Assembly (NCBI RefSeq): GCF_000166195.2
Contig: NZ_CM001403.1
Location: 5,970,432 to 6,034,431 of the forward strand
From: Mucilaginibacter paludis DSM 18603
GTDB lineage: Bacteria; Bacteroidota; Bacteroidia; Sphingobacteriales; Sphingobacteriaceae
DNA: 64,000 nt
Direction: 5' to 3'
Positions 52,354-61,844 of the stretch are shown piece by piece (position 1 is the first letter of the stretch; each line of letters starts with the position of its first letter). Below the pieces are notes generated by a model. The model ran no database searches and was not told the origin of the DNA. It saw nothing but the letters and a program-made list of their open reading frames with translations. The position numbers and the translations under genes are program-made.

Positions 52354-52947
52354 AATTTAAATGTTTTAATACTTTTTTTATACAATTATAGTTTTAAAAA
52401 TTTATATCAAATCTTAACCAATAAGTAATCAATTTTGGCTTTTTCTGTCTGTTTGAGTCGGTCGGAAAGTTAGAGTTGGATTATTTAGTTCATATTTTTA
52501 TTGTAATTTTTAGTGTTTTTTTTGTTTGATTATTAACAAAAAAGCCCCATTGATGCTAATAATTCAACAAGAATGCAGAGCAGTAATGGAATCCTAAATT
52601 CAGGATGGGGCAGGACAGTTTTTATGATTTTTGTATATAATTTTAGCATTATATAGAAAGTGTTTATTTAACATTTACACTTACCGCTAACCGAAAACTA
52701 AAAAATTATGAGGAAATCTTTACGTAATTCACGTACGCAACAAGCGTATACCTATATTTTTAAGCACCATATTTTTAAGGCATACTCTTAAATCAAGTTT
52801 TAAATTTCGTGCATTAAAACTCCGAATACTTATTAGTTACTTGTTTTTTAACGGCGTGTTAACCAGCGCCGTATGAAATTCTGCATGACTAACTTTAGGT
52901 GTAATGGCTTTGCTATTTTCAATAATACATAAAAATTTTATTAAACC
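52354..52947. other. Leader region of the fasciclin-SusCD operon
   Basis: This is about 590 bases of AT-rich non-coding DNA. It contains GCCCCAT (52544-52550) complementary to ATGGGGC (52605-52611), overlapping a smaller ATCCT/AGGAT stem (52591-52606), so the two could be alternatives. A small hairpin ACGGCG/CGCCGT lies at 52851-52872. A possible 27-codon frame starts at 52708 (MRKSLRNSRTQQAYTYIF...). No clean TTTG/TAnnTTTG pair was found. Confidence 0.45.
52708..52791 (+). CDS. Possible 27-residue leader peptide
   Basis: The ATG at 52708 follows an A-rich stretch and reads MRKSLRNSRTQQ then AYTYIFKHHIFKAYS before TAA. It is basic and aromatic. It lies alone in the 590-base leader of the fasciclin-SusCD operon. 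Nothing but position and a start codon context supports it, so it may be chance. Confidence 0.2.
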   Translation: MRKSLRNSRTQQAYTYIFKHHIFKAYS

Positions 52948-55215
52948 ATGTATAAATTTATTAGGAATTTATTCTATTTATCAGTGCTGTTATTTGCTTT
53001 TACCAGTTGCCGGAAAAAAGCTTATGACGACTTTTACGGCCGTCCGGCCAGCTTAGCCCCACCAATTTACCAGGTGCTGCAAGCCAGGGGTAACTTTACC
53101 AACCTGCTGGCATGCATCGATAAGGCTGGCATGGCCGACCAGTTGAAAACCGCAGGGTACTGGACCATGTTTGCGCCCAATGATGATGCTTTTAAAAAGT
53201 ATTTTGCCTTACGCGGCATAAGCGGTGTAGCACAGATAGATGCCGCCACAGCTACGCAAATAGTATCCTATAGTTTGGTGTATAATGCTGCCGCTACAGA
53301 TCATATTTCGGATTATCAATCACCTACCGGTTACATTACTAACCAGGCGTTTAAACGCCGGACATCTTATCACGGCGGAATTTATACCGATACCGTACTT
53401 TTCACTGCGCAAGGTAAAACTGATCCTGTTGGCGGGCAAGTAATCAATGCGGTTGCAGCTAACCGGAATAACGGCTATCAATACGGCGATTTTAATAATA
53501 AATATATTACTTATTTTACAAATGCTTATTTAAGTACCCATGGCTTATCGGCCACCGATTATAACTATTTTTATCCTAATACCACCTACACGGGTTTCAA
53601 TGTGGTGGATGGTGCTGTGGTAAATGCAGACATATCTGCTGAAAATGGTATAATCCATGAAATCAATTCGGTTATACTGCCACTCAAGAATCTTGAAAAA
53701 TACCTGGCATCAAATGCCAATTACAGTCATTTTAAGCAAATATTCGATAAATATTTCGTTCAATATCAGCAAGATGTAAACGTTACGCATCAATACCAGG
53801 TACTTACCGGCAAACCGGGCGTAGCTTATGTAAAAACGTATTTTAATGCCACCAATCCTATTGGTTATTCGCTGAACAACGAAAACTATTTAAAGGTTGC
53901 CGATAACGATGGGCAAGCATACGGCTATACCCTGTTTGCACCTACCAATGCCCAACTCGATGCTTATATTAACTCCGTGATACTGGAGCATTATTCATCG
54001 CTCGATAAGGTTCCGCTAAACATCATCCAGGATTTTTTAAACGCCCATATGTACACGGTACCTGTTTGGCCTACTAAATTTTCTGCTACAGTAAATATAC
54101 TGGGCGAGCCCGCCAAATTTGACGCTACTAAGGATGTGGTAGATAAGTATGTTGGCAGTAATGGCTTTTTTTACGGCGTAAATAAAGTGCAGGCACCCAA
54201 TGTGTTTTCAACCGTTTTCGGCCGGCCTTATCTTGATCCCAATTATTCGCTCATGACCATTGCGCTCAACTCCAACCTGCGCTATACTATCGCTAACCCT
54301 AATTTTAAGTTTACCATTTTCATGGTATCTGATGCTACCTTCCGGGCGTTGGGTTATGATTATAGCACGGCTAACAGTGCATTTACCTATACATCCGCTG
54401 GTGTAACAACTATAGGCGGTACAGCCAATACTAATTTTTACCGCATTATTAATATGTTGGTTGCTTCAACCCCCAATAACGAATTGAATGACCTTTCGGG
54501 TTCCGGTATTTTTGAAACCGGCCCTGGCGATGGTACCGGTGGTGAGTATTTAAAATATAATGCCAATACAATTTTTGGGGCGGGTAATGTTGATGCAGGC
54601 CAAACCGTTTCAGTTGTAAGTTCGGTAACTACCACCAACGGTAAAGCTTACTACACTACCGGTGGCTTTCCATTATATTCAGTGTTGAATGTTGGGCAGC
54701 ATATCGCAAAAAATGCAACAACAACTACATCGCCATTCTACAATTATTACCAATACCTGCTTAACAGCCAGTTGTACACCTCGGCAACCGGAGCCATAAC
54801 TGGTATACAACCGGGTATTTTTTATACCGTGCTTGTACCGTCTAATGCTGCTATCCAGGCCGCGGTAAACGCTGGTTTACTGCCTTATACTTTAAGCGGC
54901 ACCACCCGTGTGCCTAACTACAAACCAACCCTTCAAACTGATATCGACCTGGTAACCAAATTTATCCAGTACCATATCATAAAAGGTACCACCATTGTAA
55001 CTGATGGTAAAAAGAGCAGCCCACCAAGCTATCCAACCCTATTGAATGACTCCAATTCGGGTAATCCACTTTATATCCAGGCCTTTAGTTCACTTGGTGG
55101 TGGTTATCTGCTCGATAATCAGGGTCGACGCTCTAACATAGTTCCCGCTAATAGCAACGTGCTGTCAAACTATACTGTGATACACCAGATAGATAACTAT
55201 TTAACCTACAACTAA
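52948..55215 (+). CDS. Fasciclin (FAS1) multi-domain lipoprotein
   Basis: This 755-residue surface or periplasmic lipoprotein has its lipobox ending at C21 (FAFTSC). FAS1-type units are seen from about 35-235 (YWTMFAPNDDAFKKYF; ENGIIHEINSVI), 245-410 (YTLFAPTNAQLDAYI), 420-560 (FTIFMVSDATFRALGY) and 600-750 (YTVLVPSNAAIQAAV; VIHQIDNYL). FAS1 domains usually mediate adhesion or ligand binding. It is the first gene of an operon with SusC and SusD, 21 bases before SusC, so it may be a cell-surface binding partner. Confidence 0.85.
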   Translation: MYKFIRNLFYLSVLLFAFTSCRKKAYDDFYGRPASLAPPIYQVLQARGNFTNLLACIDKAGMADQLKTAGYWTMFAPNDDAFKKYFALRGISGVAQIDAATATQIVSYSLVYNAAATDHISDYQSPTGYITNQAFKRRTSYHGGIYTDTVLFTAQGKTDPVGGQVINAVAANRNNGYQYGDFNNKYITYFTNAYLSTHGLSATDYNYFYPNTTYTGFNVVDGAVVNADISAENGIIHEINSVILPLKNLEKYLASNANYSHFKQIFDKYFVQYQQDVNVTHQYQVLTGKPGVAYVKTYFNATNPIGYSLNNENYLKVADNDGQAYGYTLFAPTNAQLDAYINSVILEHYSSLDKVPLNIIQDFLNAHMYTVPVWPTKFSATVNILGEPAKFDATKDVVDKYVGSNGFFYGVNKVQAPNVFSTVFGRPYLDPNYSLMTIALNSNLRYTIANPNFKFTIFMVSDATFRALGYDYSTANSAFTYTSAGVTTIGGTANTNFYRIINMLVASTPNNELNDLSGSGIFETGPGDGTGGEYLKYNANTIFGAGNVDAGQTVSVVSSVTTTNGKAYYTTGGFPLYSVLNVGQHIAKNATTTTSPFYNYYQYLLNSQLYTSATGAITGIQPGIFYTVLVPSNAAIQAAVNAGLLPYTLSGTTRVPNYKPTLQTDIDLVTKFIQYHIIKGTTIVTDGKKSSPPSYPTLLNDSNSGNPLYIQAFSSLGGGYLLDNQGRRSNIVPANSNVLSNYTVIHQIDNYLTYN

Positions 55216-55236
55216 ACCGAAATACCTCAGGCGTAT

Positions 55237-58200
55237 ATGAAAAAAATACTTACATATATCTTCTATTTATCTGTTACATCAATGGTTTTGCACGGCTTAG
55301 TTGCCAAAGCGCAAGCCCCTACTGATAAGATACTGATTAAAGGAAGAGTGATTGACGGAAGCGACAAATCAGCCATTGTTGGTGCCTCCGTTATCGAAAT
55401 TGATAAAGACAAGCGTACCATAACCGGTGTTGCAACAGATATAGATGGTAATTTTGCCATCAAAGTTTCAAGCACGGATAATAAGATACAGTTCTCGTAC
55501 ATCGGCTATAAAACTCAGGCGTTCGCAATTGGTACCAAACGCAGCTTCAATGTTTCGCTTGCTTCAAGCAACTCGCTTACAGAAGTAACCGTGGTATCGA
55601 AGCCAACCGTAAATAACGGTACCGGCCTTAATATTGATGCACGAAACCAAACAACAGCCAGCTCAACCATCCAGGCAAAGGATCTGGAAGAGTTACAGGC
55701 AACATCAATCTCTTCTGCTCTTGAGGGGCGTTTACCCGGTGTGGATATCGTGGCCAGTACCGGCGACCCTGGTGCAGGTATGTCTATCCGTATCCGTGGT
55801 ACATCAAGTATAAATGGTGCTACCAATCCGTTAATTGTAGTTGATGGTTTACCTTACGAAACCGCTATACCCACCGACTTTAACTTCCAAACTGCGGACG
55901 AGCAAGGTTATGCCAGCTTATTAAGCATCGCACCATCGGATATTAAAGAAATTACGGTATTAAAAGATGCTGCTGCAACTGCGGTTTGGGGCGCCCGTGC
56001 GGCCAACGGCGTATTGGTTATTACCACTAAGCGCGGTTCGGTTAGCGCACCCGTTGTTACATACACCTATAAAGGATCTTTAGAGCGGCAGCCATCCCCA
56101 GTGCCTTTGCTAAATGGTAACCAATACTCAGAACTCATACCGCAGGAGTACATGAACGGTACGCCACCGGGTTTGCCCCTCAATACCTTAACGGCAAAAG
56201 AGTTTGCACATGACCCAAGCGACCCGTACTATTATTACAACTACGGCCAGAACACCGATTGGGTTAAGGCGATTACCCAAAACGGTTACACACACGATAA
56301 CAACTTGTCGTTACAGGGCGGTGGCGAAAAGGCCCGTTATTTTACTTCGTTAGGTTATGTTACCCAGCGCGGAACAACACTTGGTACAGGGCTTAACAGG
56401 CTAAATGCGCGTTTAAATTTAGACTATGTAGTTTCTGACAGATTACGTTTCCGCACCGATATTGCTTATACGCACTCCCTGACTGACGGTAACTTTGTGA
56501 ACTATACCGTTGGTGGTAACTCCGATGCGAGCAATATCCGTAATATCGCATTTAACAAGATGCCCAATATGTCTATTTACGAATTTGATGAATACGGGCA
56601 TCAAACACCAAACTATTTCACGCCATCCAGCAATATTCAGGGGCAATATCCCGGTACTTATAATCCCGTAGCCATGGCAAAATATGCGGTAAACAACGTA
56701 CGTGCCGACCGTATTACGCCGCATTTTAATGTTCAATATCAAATTATTCCTGGAAAACTTACCGGTACTGCTGATGTACAGTTCGATGTGAATACTTCAA
56801 CCCGCAACAGTTTTTTGCCACAAAGCGCAACAGGGCGGCCAACTACCGAAACATCGGTAAACCGCGCCTACAATTATGATTACGATGGTTACAGCGTAAC
56901 ATCGAAAACCAACCTGGCTTATACGCCGCAATTGTCGGAGAAGGTAACCTTTTCGGGTCTGTTATCTATCCAAACCAACGACAGTAAGGGCCTGAGCCAA
57001 TCTTTACTATCAGCCAATAGCGCCTCTGCAATTTTGCAGGATCCATCGGCACCGTCCAGAACGCAAAATTCCGATCTGGGGTCTGCTTCCGGCGCAAGCG
57101 AAACCCGGTCTCTTGGGGCTCTCATCAACGGTAACTTTGGCTTCTTCGACAGGTATCTCATTAGTGTCGGTCTGCGTGGCGACGCTAATTCTAACTTCGG
57201 CCCTAATCATAGGTACGGGCTGTTTCCGTCATTGTCGGGCAGGTATCGCTTATCTGGCGAACCATTTATGCAGCGGTTCAAATTTATCAATGATCTGAGC
57301 GTGAGGGGAAGTTATGGTGTTATTGGTAACGCGCCCGACCGCCCTTATACCTTTTACAACCAGTACTCTAACTTTAATTACACCTACCTGGGCCAAAGCG
57401 GTGTTTACTCCTCAAACATCGAGTTAACCAATTTGCGTTATGAAAAAATAACAGGTAAGAACCTTGGCTTCAACGTGGTACTGTTTGATTCAAGGTTAAA
57501 TTTTGATGCGGAAATATACCGTAACCGCACTACCGATATGTTCTTTACACCTTCTATCGCCAACTTTAATGGTTATAGCTCGCTCACTTTGAACGTAGGT
57601 ACGATGGATAACCAGGGCTACGAGATCAGCCTGAATGTTACGCCAGTTAAAAAGAAAGACCTGGTGGTTGATTTTAACTTTAATATTGCCCACAACGAAA
57701 ACGTCATCAGGGAATTATCTCCCTTTGTTACCACATCTAACGGTGGCGGTTTAACCAACGGCTCTTTCCTCTCTTTGCTGCAACCCAACAACCCCTTGGG
57801 TTCATTTTATGGATATGTTTACCAGGGTGTATATAAAGATCTTAACGCCACTATTGCCACTGATAAGAACGGTAACCAAATTACCGGACCCGACAAAAAG
57901 CCGGTTTACATGCGTTACAATTATCCAAGTGTTGACTATGTATTTCAACCAGGAGATGCTAAATACGAAGACGTTAATCACGATGGAGTGATCGACTCAC
58001 GCGATATTGTTTATCTGGGTAACGGTAACCCCATGTTTACAGGCGGTTTTGGCCCCACTGTAACCTACAAACGGAACTGGAAGTTATCAGCATTTTTTAG
58101 CTATCGCTATAAATTTGATTTGATTAACAATACCATGATCACTACCACTAACATGTACAACTATAACAACCAAAGTACAGCAGTACTACGCAGGTGGCAA

Positions 58201-58530
58201 AAACCGGGCGACGTAACCGATATACCGCGTGCTTTGTTTAACTCTGGTTATAACTGGTTAGGCTCGTCGCGTTATGTGCAAGACGGATCGTACTTAAGGT
58301 TTAGTGCTATTACGCTGCGTTATAATGTAAATCCCTTGTTTGCCAAGAAGATAGGAGCCAGGAATGCCAGTATTTATTTTACGGGCCAGAACCTGATGAC
58401 TTTTACCAACTACCTGGGCCAGGATCCAAGTGTTTCGCCGCGGGCGAGTGATATTTATAAGCAACCCATTGATAACTCAAATACACCTGTATCGCTATCG
58501 TTTGTGGTGGGTTTAACAGCAACTTTTTAA
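55237..58530 (+). CDS. SusC/RagA-family TonB-linked outer-membrane protein
   Basis: This 1097-residue TonB-dependent transporter has a signal peptide at residues 1-26. A carboxypeptidase-like regulatory domain follows (KGRVIDGSDKSAIVGASV). The plug has the SusC hallmark RGTSSINGATNPLIVVDGLP and the segment ITVLKDAAATAVWGARAANG. The C-terminal 850 residues form the beta-barrel and end in F, as usual for barrel proteins. It pairs with the SusD gene five bases downstream. The imported ligand is not known. Confidence 0.95.
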   Translation: MKKILTYIFYLSVTSMVLHGLVAKAQAPTDKILIKGRVIDGSDKSAIVGASVIEIDKDKRTITGVATDIDGNFAIKVSSTDNKIQFSYIGYKTQAFAIGTKRSFNVSLASSNSLTEVTVVSKPTVNNGTGLNIDARNQTTASSTIQAKDLEELQATSISSALEGRLPGVDIVASTGDPGAGMSIRIRGTSSINGATNPLIVVDGLPYETAIPTDFNFQTADEQGYASLLSIAPSDIKEITVLKDAAATAVWGARAANGVLVITTKRGSVSAPVVTYTYKGSLERQPSPVPLLNGNQYSELIPQEYMNGTPPGLPLNTLTAKEFAHDPSDPYYYYNYGQNTDWVKAITQNGYTHDNNLSLQGGGEKARYFTSLGYVTQRGTTLGTGLNRLNARLNLDYVVSDRLRFRTDIAYTHSLTDGNFVNYTVGGNSDASNIRNIAFNKMPNMSIYEFDEYGHQTPNYFTPSSNIQGQYPGTYNPVAMAKYAVNNVRADRITPHFNVQYQIIPGKLTGTADVQFDVNTSTRNSFLPQSATGRPTTETSVNRAYNYDYDGYSVTSKTNLAYTPQLSEKVTFSGLLSIQTNDSKGLSQSLLSANSASAILQDPSAPSRTQNSDLGSASGASETRSLGALINGNFGFFDRYLISVGLRGDANSNFGPNHRYGLFPSLSGRYRLSGEPFMQRFKFINDLSVRGSYGVIGNAPDRPYTFYNQYSNFNYTYLGQSGVYSSNIELTNLRYEKITGKNLGFNVVLFDSRLNFDAEIYRNRTTDMFFTPSIANFNGYSSLTLNVGTMDNQGYEISLNVTPVKKKDLVVDFNFNIAHNENVIRELSPFVTTSNGGGLTNGSFLSLLQPNNPLGSFYGYVYQGVYKDLNATIATDKNGNQITGPDKKPVYMRYNYPSVDYVFQPGDAKYEDVNHDGVIDSRDIVYLGNGNPMFTGGFGPTVTYKRNWKLSAFFSYRYKFDLINNTMITTTNMYNYNNQSTAVLRRWQKPGDVTDIPRALFNSGYNWLGSSRYVQDGSYLRFSAITLRYNVNPLFAKKIGARNASIYFTGQNLMTFTNYLGQDPSVSPRASDIYKQPIDNSNTPVSLSFVVGLTATF

Positions 58531-58535
58531 ACAAA

Positions 58536-60068
58536 ATGAGGAACAAATACAATAAAGGCAAGATGTATAAAAAGATCATTTATAAATCCGTTTTGTTCGT
58601 GGCGTTGATGCTTAGTTGCTCATCGTGTAAAAAATACCTGTCGCTTTATCCACAGGATGGCGTTATCAGGCAGGAGTTTTGGCAGAATAAAGAGCAGATA
58701 CAGTCGGCAGTTATCGGCATCTACTCATCTCTGCTGGCCGACCCGGCGGGTAAAGACAGGCAATTGGCAGAGTACCTTTTTCTTTGGGGCGAGCTGAGGG
58801 CAGATAATGTGGTGTCTTCGGGCGCAAACATCAGTAATGATGAGCTCAATATGCTGCACGATAATATTTTATCAACAAACTCGGTGGTTAACTGGTCTGC
58901 GGTTTACCGCACCATTAACTATTGCAATACCGTGCTTGATTATGCGCCGAATGTGATGTCGCTCGATAAAACCCTTACCCAGGATAAGTTGAATAGTTAC
59001 TTAGGCGAAGCATTAGCCATCAGGAGCCTGATGTATTTTTACCTGGTTCGCACCTATCGCGATGTGCCGTTAAAACTTAAGTCCACATCAAGCGATACCG
59101 ATATTCAGCAACTGGCTGTAACAAAATCAACTGACGTGCTTGCGCAGATAGTGAAAGACCTGGCTACTGCCGAGCAGTACACGGTTTACACTTATGGCGA
59201 TAAGGCATCGGATAAAGGGCGTATAACTAAATATACCATTAACGCTATCCAAGCGGATGTTTACTTATGGATGGAAGATTATAATAATTCAATAACAGCT
59301 TGCGATAAGATTATCAATTCCGGACAATTTGGACTTGTACCGGGCGACTCCGGTTTTTTTAGTACGCTATATTATACAGGCAACTCGATAGAAAGTATTT
59401 TTGAATTTCAGTTCGATGTTCAGGCGCTCAACTCGTTTTATACCGCGTTTCAGCAAAAGGCAAGGTTTGCGGCATCACCTAACCTGATGGACCTGGTTTA
59501 TACGGTAGATTATAACGACGATAATAATTACGATCGTCGCGGCCGCTTTGTAGCGGTTAACACAAGTACTAACCAAATATGGAAATATATTGGCGTAAGC
59601 GGAGATCGTAACGCACGCACCATCGATCAATCGTACGCACATTACATGATTTACCGTTATGCCGATGTGCTTCTGATGAAAGCTGAAGCGATGGCGTATG
59701 TTAACCGCGGTAGTGAGTCTCTGGATATTATACGTACCATACGCACCCGGGCCAATGCACTTGCCACAACTTTGGAGAGTCCTTCGCCAAGCGATGCAAA
59801 TGCAGTTGCATTGTATGTATTGGATGAGCGCGATCGCGAGTTTAGTTTTGAAGGAAAAAGATGGTATGATCTTTTGCGATATGCCAAACGAAATAACTTT
59901 CAGAACCTAAATACCCTGATACTTGCATCTACCATTAACATACCGGGGAATTTACAACAATCGGCCAATACAAAACTAAGGGATTTAAACAGCTTATACC
60001 TGCCCATACCTTATTCGGAGACATTAAACGACCCGAACCTGGTTCAGAACCCATTTTATAAAAACTAA
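58536..60068 (+). CDS. RagB/SusD-family surface nutrient-binding lipoprotein
   Basis: This lipoprotein has 510 residues from the ATG at 58536, or 501 from the ATG at 58563 (MYKKIIYKSVLFVALML), which gives the better signal. The lipobox is LSCSSC, with Cys following SS. The family N-terminus KKYLSLYPQDGVIRQEFWQNKEQ and the C-terminal RDREFSFEGKRWYDLLRYAK are typical SusD. It partners the upstream SusC in ligand capture at the surface. Confidence 0.94.
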   Translation: MRNKYNKGKMYKKIIYKSVLFVALMLSCSSCKKYLSLYPQDGVIRQEFWQNKEQIQSAVIGIYSSLLADPAGKDRQLAEYLFLWGELRADNVVSSGANISNDELNMLHDNILSTNSVVNWSAVYRTINYCNTVLDYAPNVMSLDKTLTQDKLNSYLGEALAIRSLMYFYLVRTYRDVPLKLKSTSSDTDIQQLAVTKSTDVLAQIVKDLATAEQYTVYTYGDKASDKGRITKYTINAIQADVYLWMEDYNNSITACDKIINSGQFGLVPGDSGFFSTLYYTGNSIESIFEFQFDVQALNSFYTAFQQKARFAASPNLMDLVYTVDYNDDNNYDRRGRFVAVNTSTNQIWKYIGVSGDRNARTIDQSYAHYMIYRYADVLLMKAEAMAYVNRGSESLDIIRTIRTRANALATTLESPSPSDANAVALYVLDERDREFSFEGKRWYDLLRYAKRNNFQNLNTLILASTINIPGNLQQSANTKLRDLNSLYLPIPYSETLNDPNLVQNPFYKN

Positions 60069-60079
60069 ATATTGAATTC

Positions 60080-61786
60080 ATGAAATACGCTCATACCGAC
60101 CACAACAGATACTGGCTATTGTCAGTTTGCATGGTAATCTTGCTGTATATCAACGGCTGCAAGCCAGAGAAGTTTCCGATAACGACTAACCCGACCTTGA
60201 ACGCCATTCAGTACTTTGATAACAATCCTAATTTTTCAATGTTCGATCAGGCGCTTGTTAAATCCGGTTATGCGGGCTTTCTTGGAGCCTACGGGGCATA
60301 TACGGTGTTTGCACCTAACAATACGGCCATGACTGCCTATTTAAAAACCATCAACAAATCGGGGGTTGACCAGGTAGATGATGCCACAATCAAATCTTTT
60401 GTGAGTATGCACATCATCCAGGATACACTCTCCACCCTGAATTTTACCGACGGTAAATTGCCAACCGCCACCATGTACGGCCAGTTTATTACAACAGGCA
60501 CGGCTTTAACCAATGGCACAGCCTTATATACAGTAAATAAGCAGGCTAACATTGTGCAGCCCAACATCAGGGTAGGTAACGGTATCATCCACGCTGTTGA
60601 TCATGTGCTTACGCCGGCTACATTAACCATTGCGCAAACTATTGCTGCCAATCCTAAATACAGCATCTTCAACCAGGCGCTCATTGCTACCGGCTATGCC
60701 GATACGCTGAATGTTTTACCTGCCAGCAATCCCGGCAGGCCGTTTCTTACGCTTATTGCACAAACCGATTCTGTGTTTAACGCTGCGGGTATAAGCAGTT
60801 ATACCGATTTAAAAAACAAATACTCCACCACCGGAAATCCAAAAAATCCTAACGATAGTTTATACCTGTATGTGGCCTACCGCATCATCCCTTCCTTACA
60901 GTTTATGGGCGATATTATCGGCTCTCCATCACAAAATACGCTTGCACCGCAGCAAACCATTATTACACAACTGATAAACGGAGATGTGGTACTTAATCAG
61001 GTAGTATTTAACGGCGTTACCGAACTTGGTGTGCCGCTTGATCGTTCTAAAGGCGATGTGCCAGCAAGTAACGGCGTTATCCAGAGTGTTAAAACCAATT
61101 TTAAATATAAGGTAAGGCAGCCTACTCCGGTGTATTTTGATATTACCGATCAGCCGGAATTACGTAAGATTACGTCGCTTTTCCGCAGACCAAGCCAGTC
61201 GCTTGTTATTGCAATGGGCCAGGTAGCAGCCTGGAACTGGGATACCAAGGTGGCCAGTTACATAGGTCCTAACTATTTCAATGATGGTAACCCGCCATCT
61301 AACTATTATGTAAATGGTGATGGTCTGGCAATAACCTTAAGGTTAACCAGTGCTGCTCCGCAGTGGTTTGAAACCAAAACCCCGCTTATTGTAAAGGGCG
61401 TTTATAAAGTGTGGATCTGTTTCCGTAAAGGTATTGGTCAATACACCCAGATCTCGGTTGACGGGCAGGCACTATCCCGCATTGTAAGTTTGGCTGATTA
61501 TATCCCGAGTACTACAGCTACACAAGCGGTATTAGAATCTCAGGGTTATAAAAGGTACAGCAACGCCCCAGCCAGCAATTCAACCCAAATGGCTGTTTTG
61601 GCTGGTGTTGTTACCATCAACACAACAGATGTGCATACGGTTAGGTTTACCTGTGTTAAAGACCAGGGCAGCGGTTCTAATAACGCGACTATAGACATGA
61701 TACAGTTTTTGCCTGTCGGCATGAACCAAACCAACTTTTTGATTGACGCTAAAACGGGTAACATCATAGCCAACCCTAATCCATAA
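60080..61786 (+). CDS. Fasciclin lipoprotein with carbohydrate-binding-like C-terminal domain
   Basis: This 568-residue protein has a signal sequence with its lipobox near residue 29 (YINGC). Two FAS1 units lie at about 37-175 (YTVFAPNNTAMTAYL; GNGIIHAVDHVLTP) and 180-345 (NGVIQSVKTNF). The C-terminal 220 residues (from about 355) are a separate beta-rich domain ending NATIDMIQFLPVG, resembling the jelly-roll ends of CBM6/35-like modules. This resemblance is by eye. It is 11 bases after SusD. Confidence 0.8.
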   Translation: MKYAHTDHNRYWLLSVCMVILLYINGCKPEKFPITTNPTLNAIQYFDNNPNFSMFDQALVKSGYAGFLGAYGAYTVFAPNNTAMTAYLKTINKSGVDQVDDATIKSFVSMHIIQDTLSTLNFTDGKLPTATMYGQFITTGTALTNGTALYTVNKQANIVQPNIRVGNGIIHAVDHVLTPATLTIAQTIAANPKYSIFNQALIATGYADTLNVLPASNPGRPFLTLIAQTDSVFNAAGISSYTDLKNKYSTTGNPKNPNDSLYLYVAYRIIPSLQFMGDIIGSPSQNTLAPQQTIITQLINGDVVLNQVVFNGVTELGVPLDRSKGDVPASNGVIQSVKTNFKYKVRQPTPVYFDITDQPELRKITSLFRRPSQSLVIAMGQVAAWNWDTKVASYIGPNYFNDGNPPSNYYVNGDGLAITLRLTSAAPQWFETKTPLIVKGVYKVWICFRKGIGQYTQISVDGQALSRIVSLADYIPSTTATQAVLESQGYKRYSNAPASNSTQMAVLAGVVTINTTDVHTVRFTCVKDQGSGSNNATIDMIQFLPVGMNQTNFLIDAKTGNIIANPNP

Positions 61787-61794
61787 AATATATG

Positions 61795-61817
61795 CTTACG
61801 TTGCCTGGCAACGTAAG
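61795..61817 (+). other. Intra-operon hairpin between fasciclin genes
   Basis: CTTACGTTGCC and GGCAACGTAAG are exact complements around a single T (a 9-bp stem with a 5-base loop), 27 bases before the next start. No T run follows. It may tune mRNA stability or the ratio of expression between the two genes. Confidence 0.55.
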
Positions 61818-61844
61818 TTCAATGTTGTATTTAAAATATAGAAA

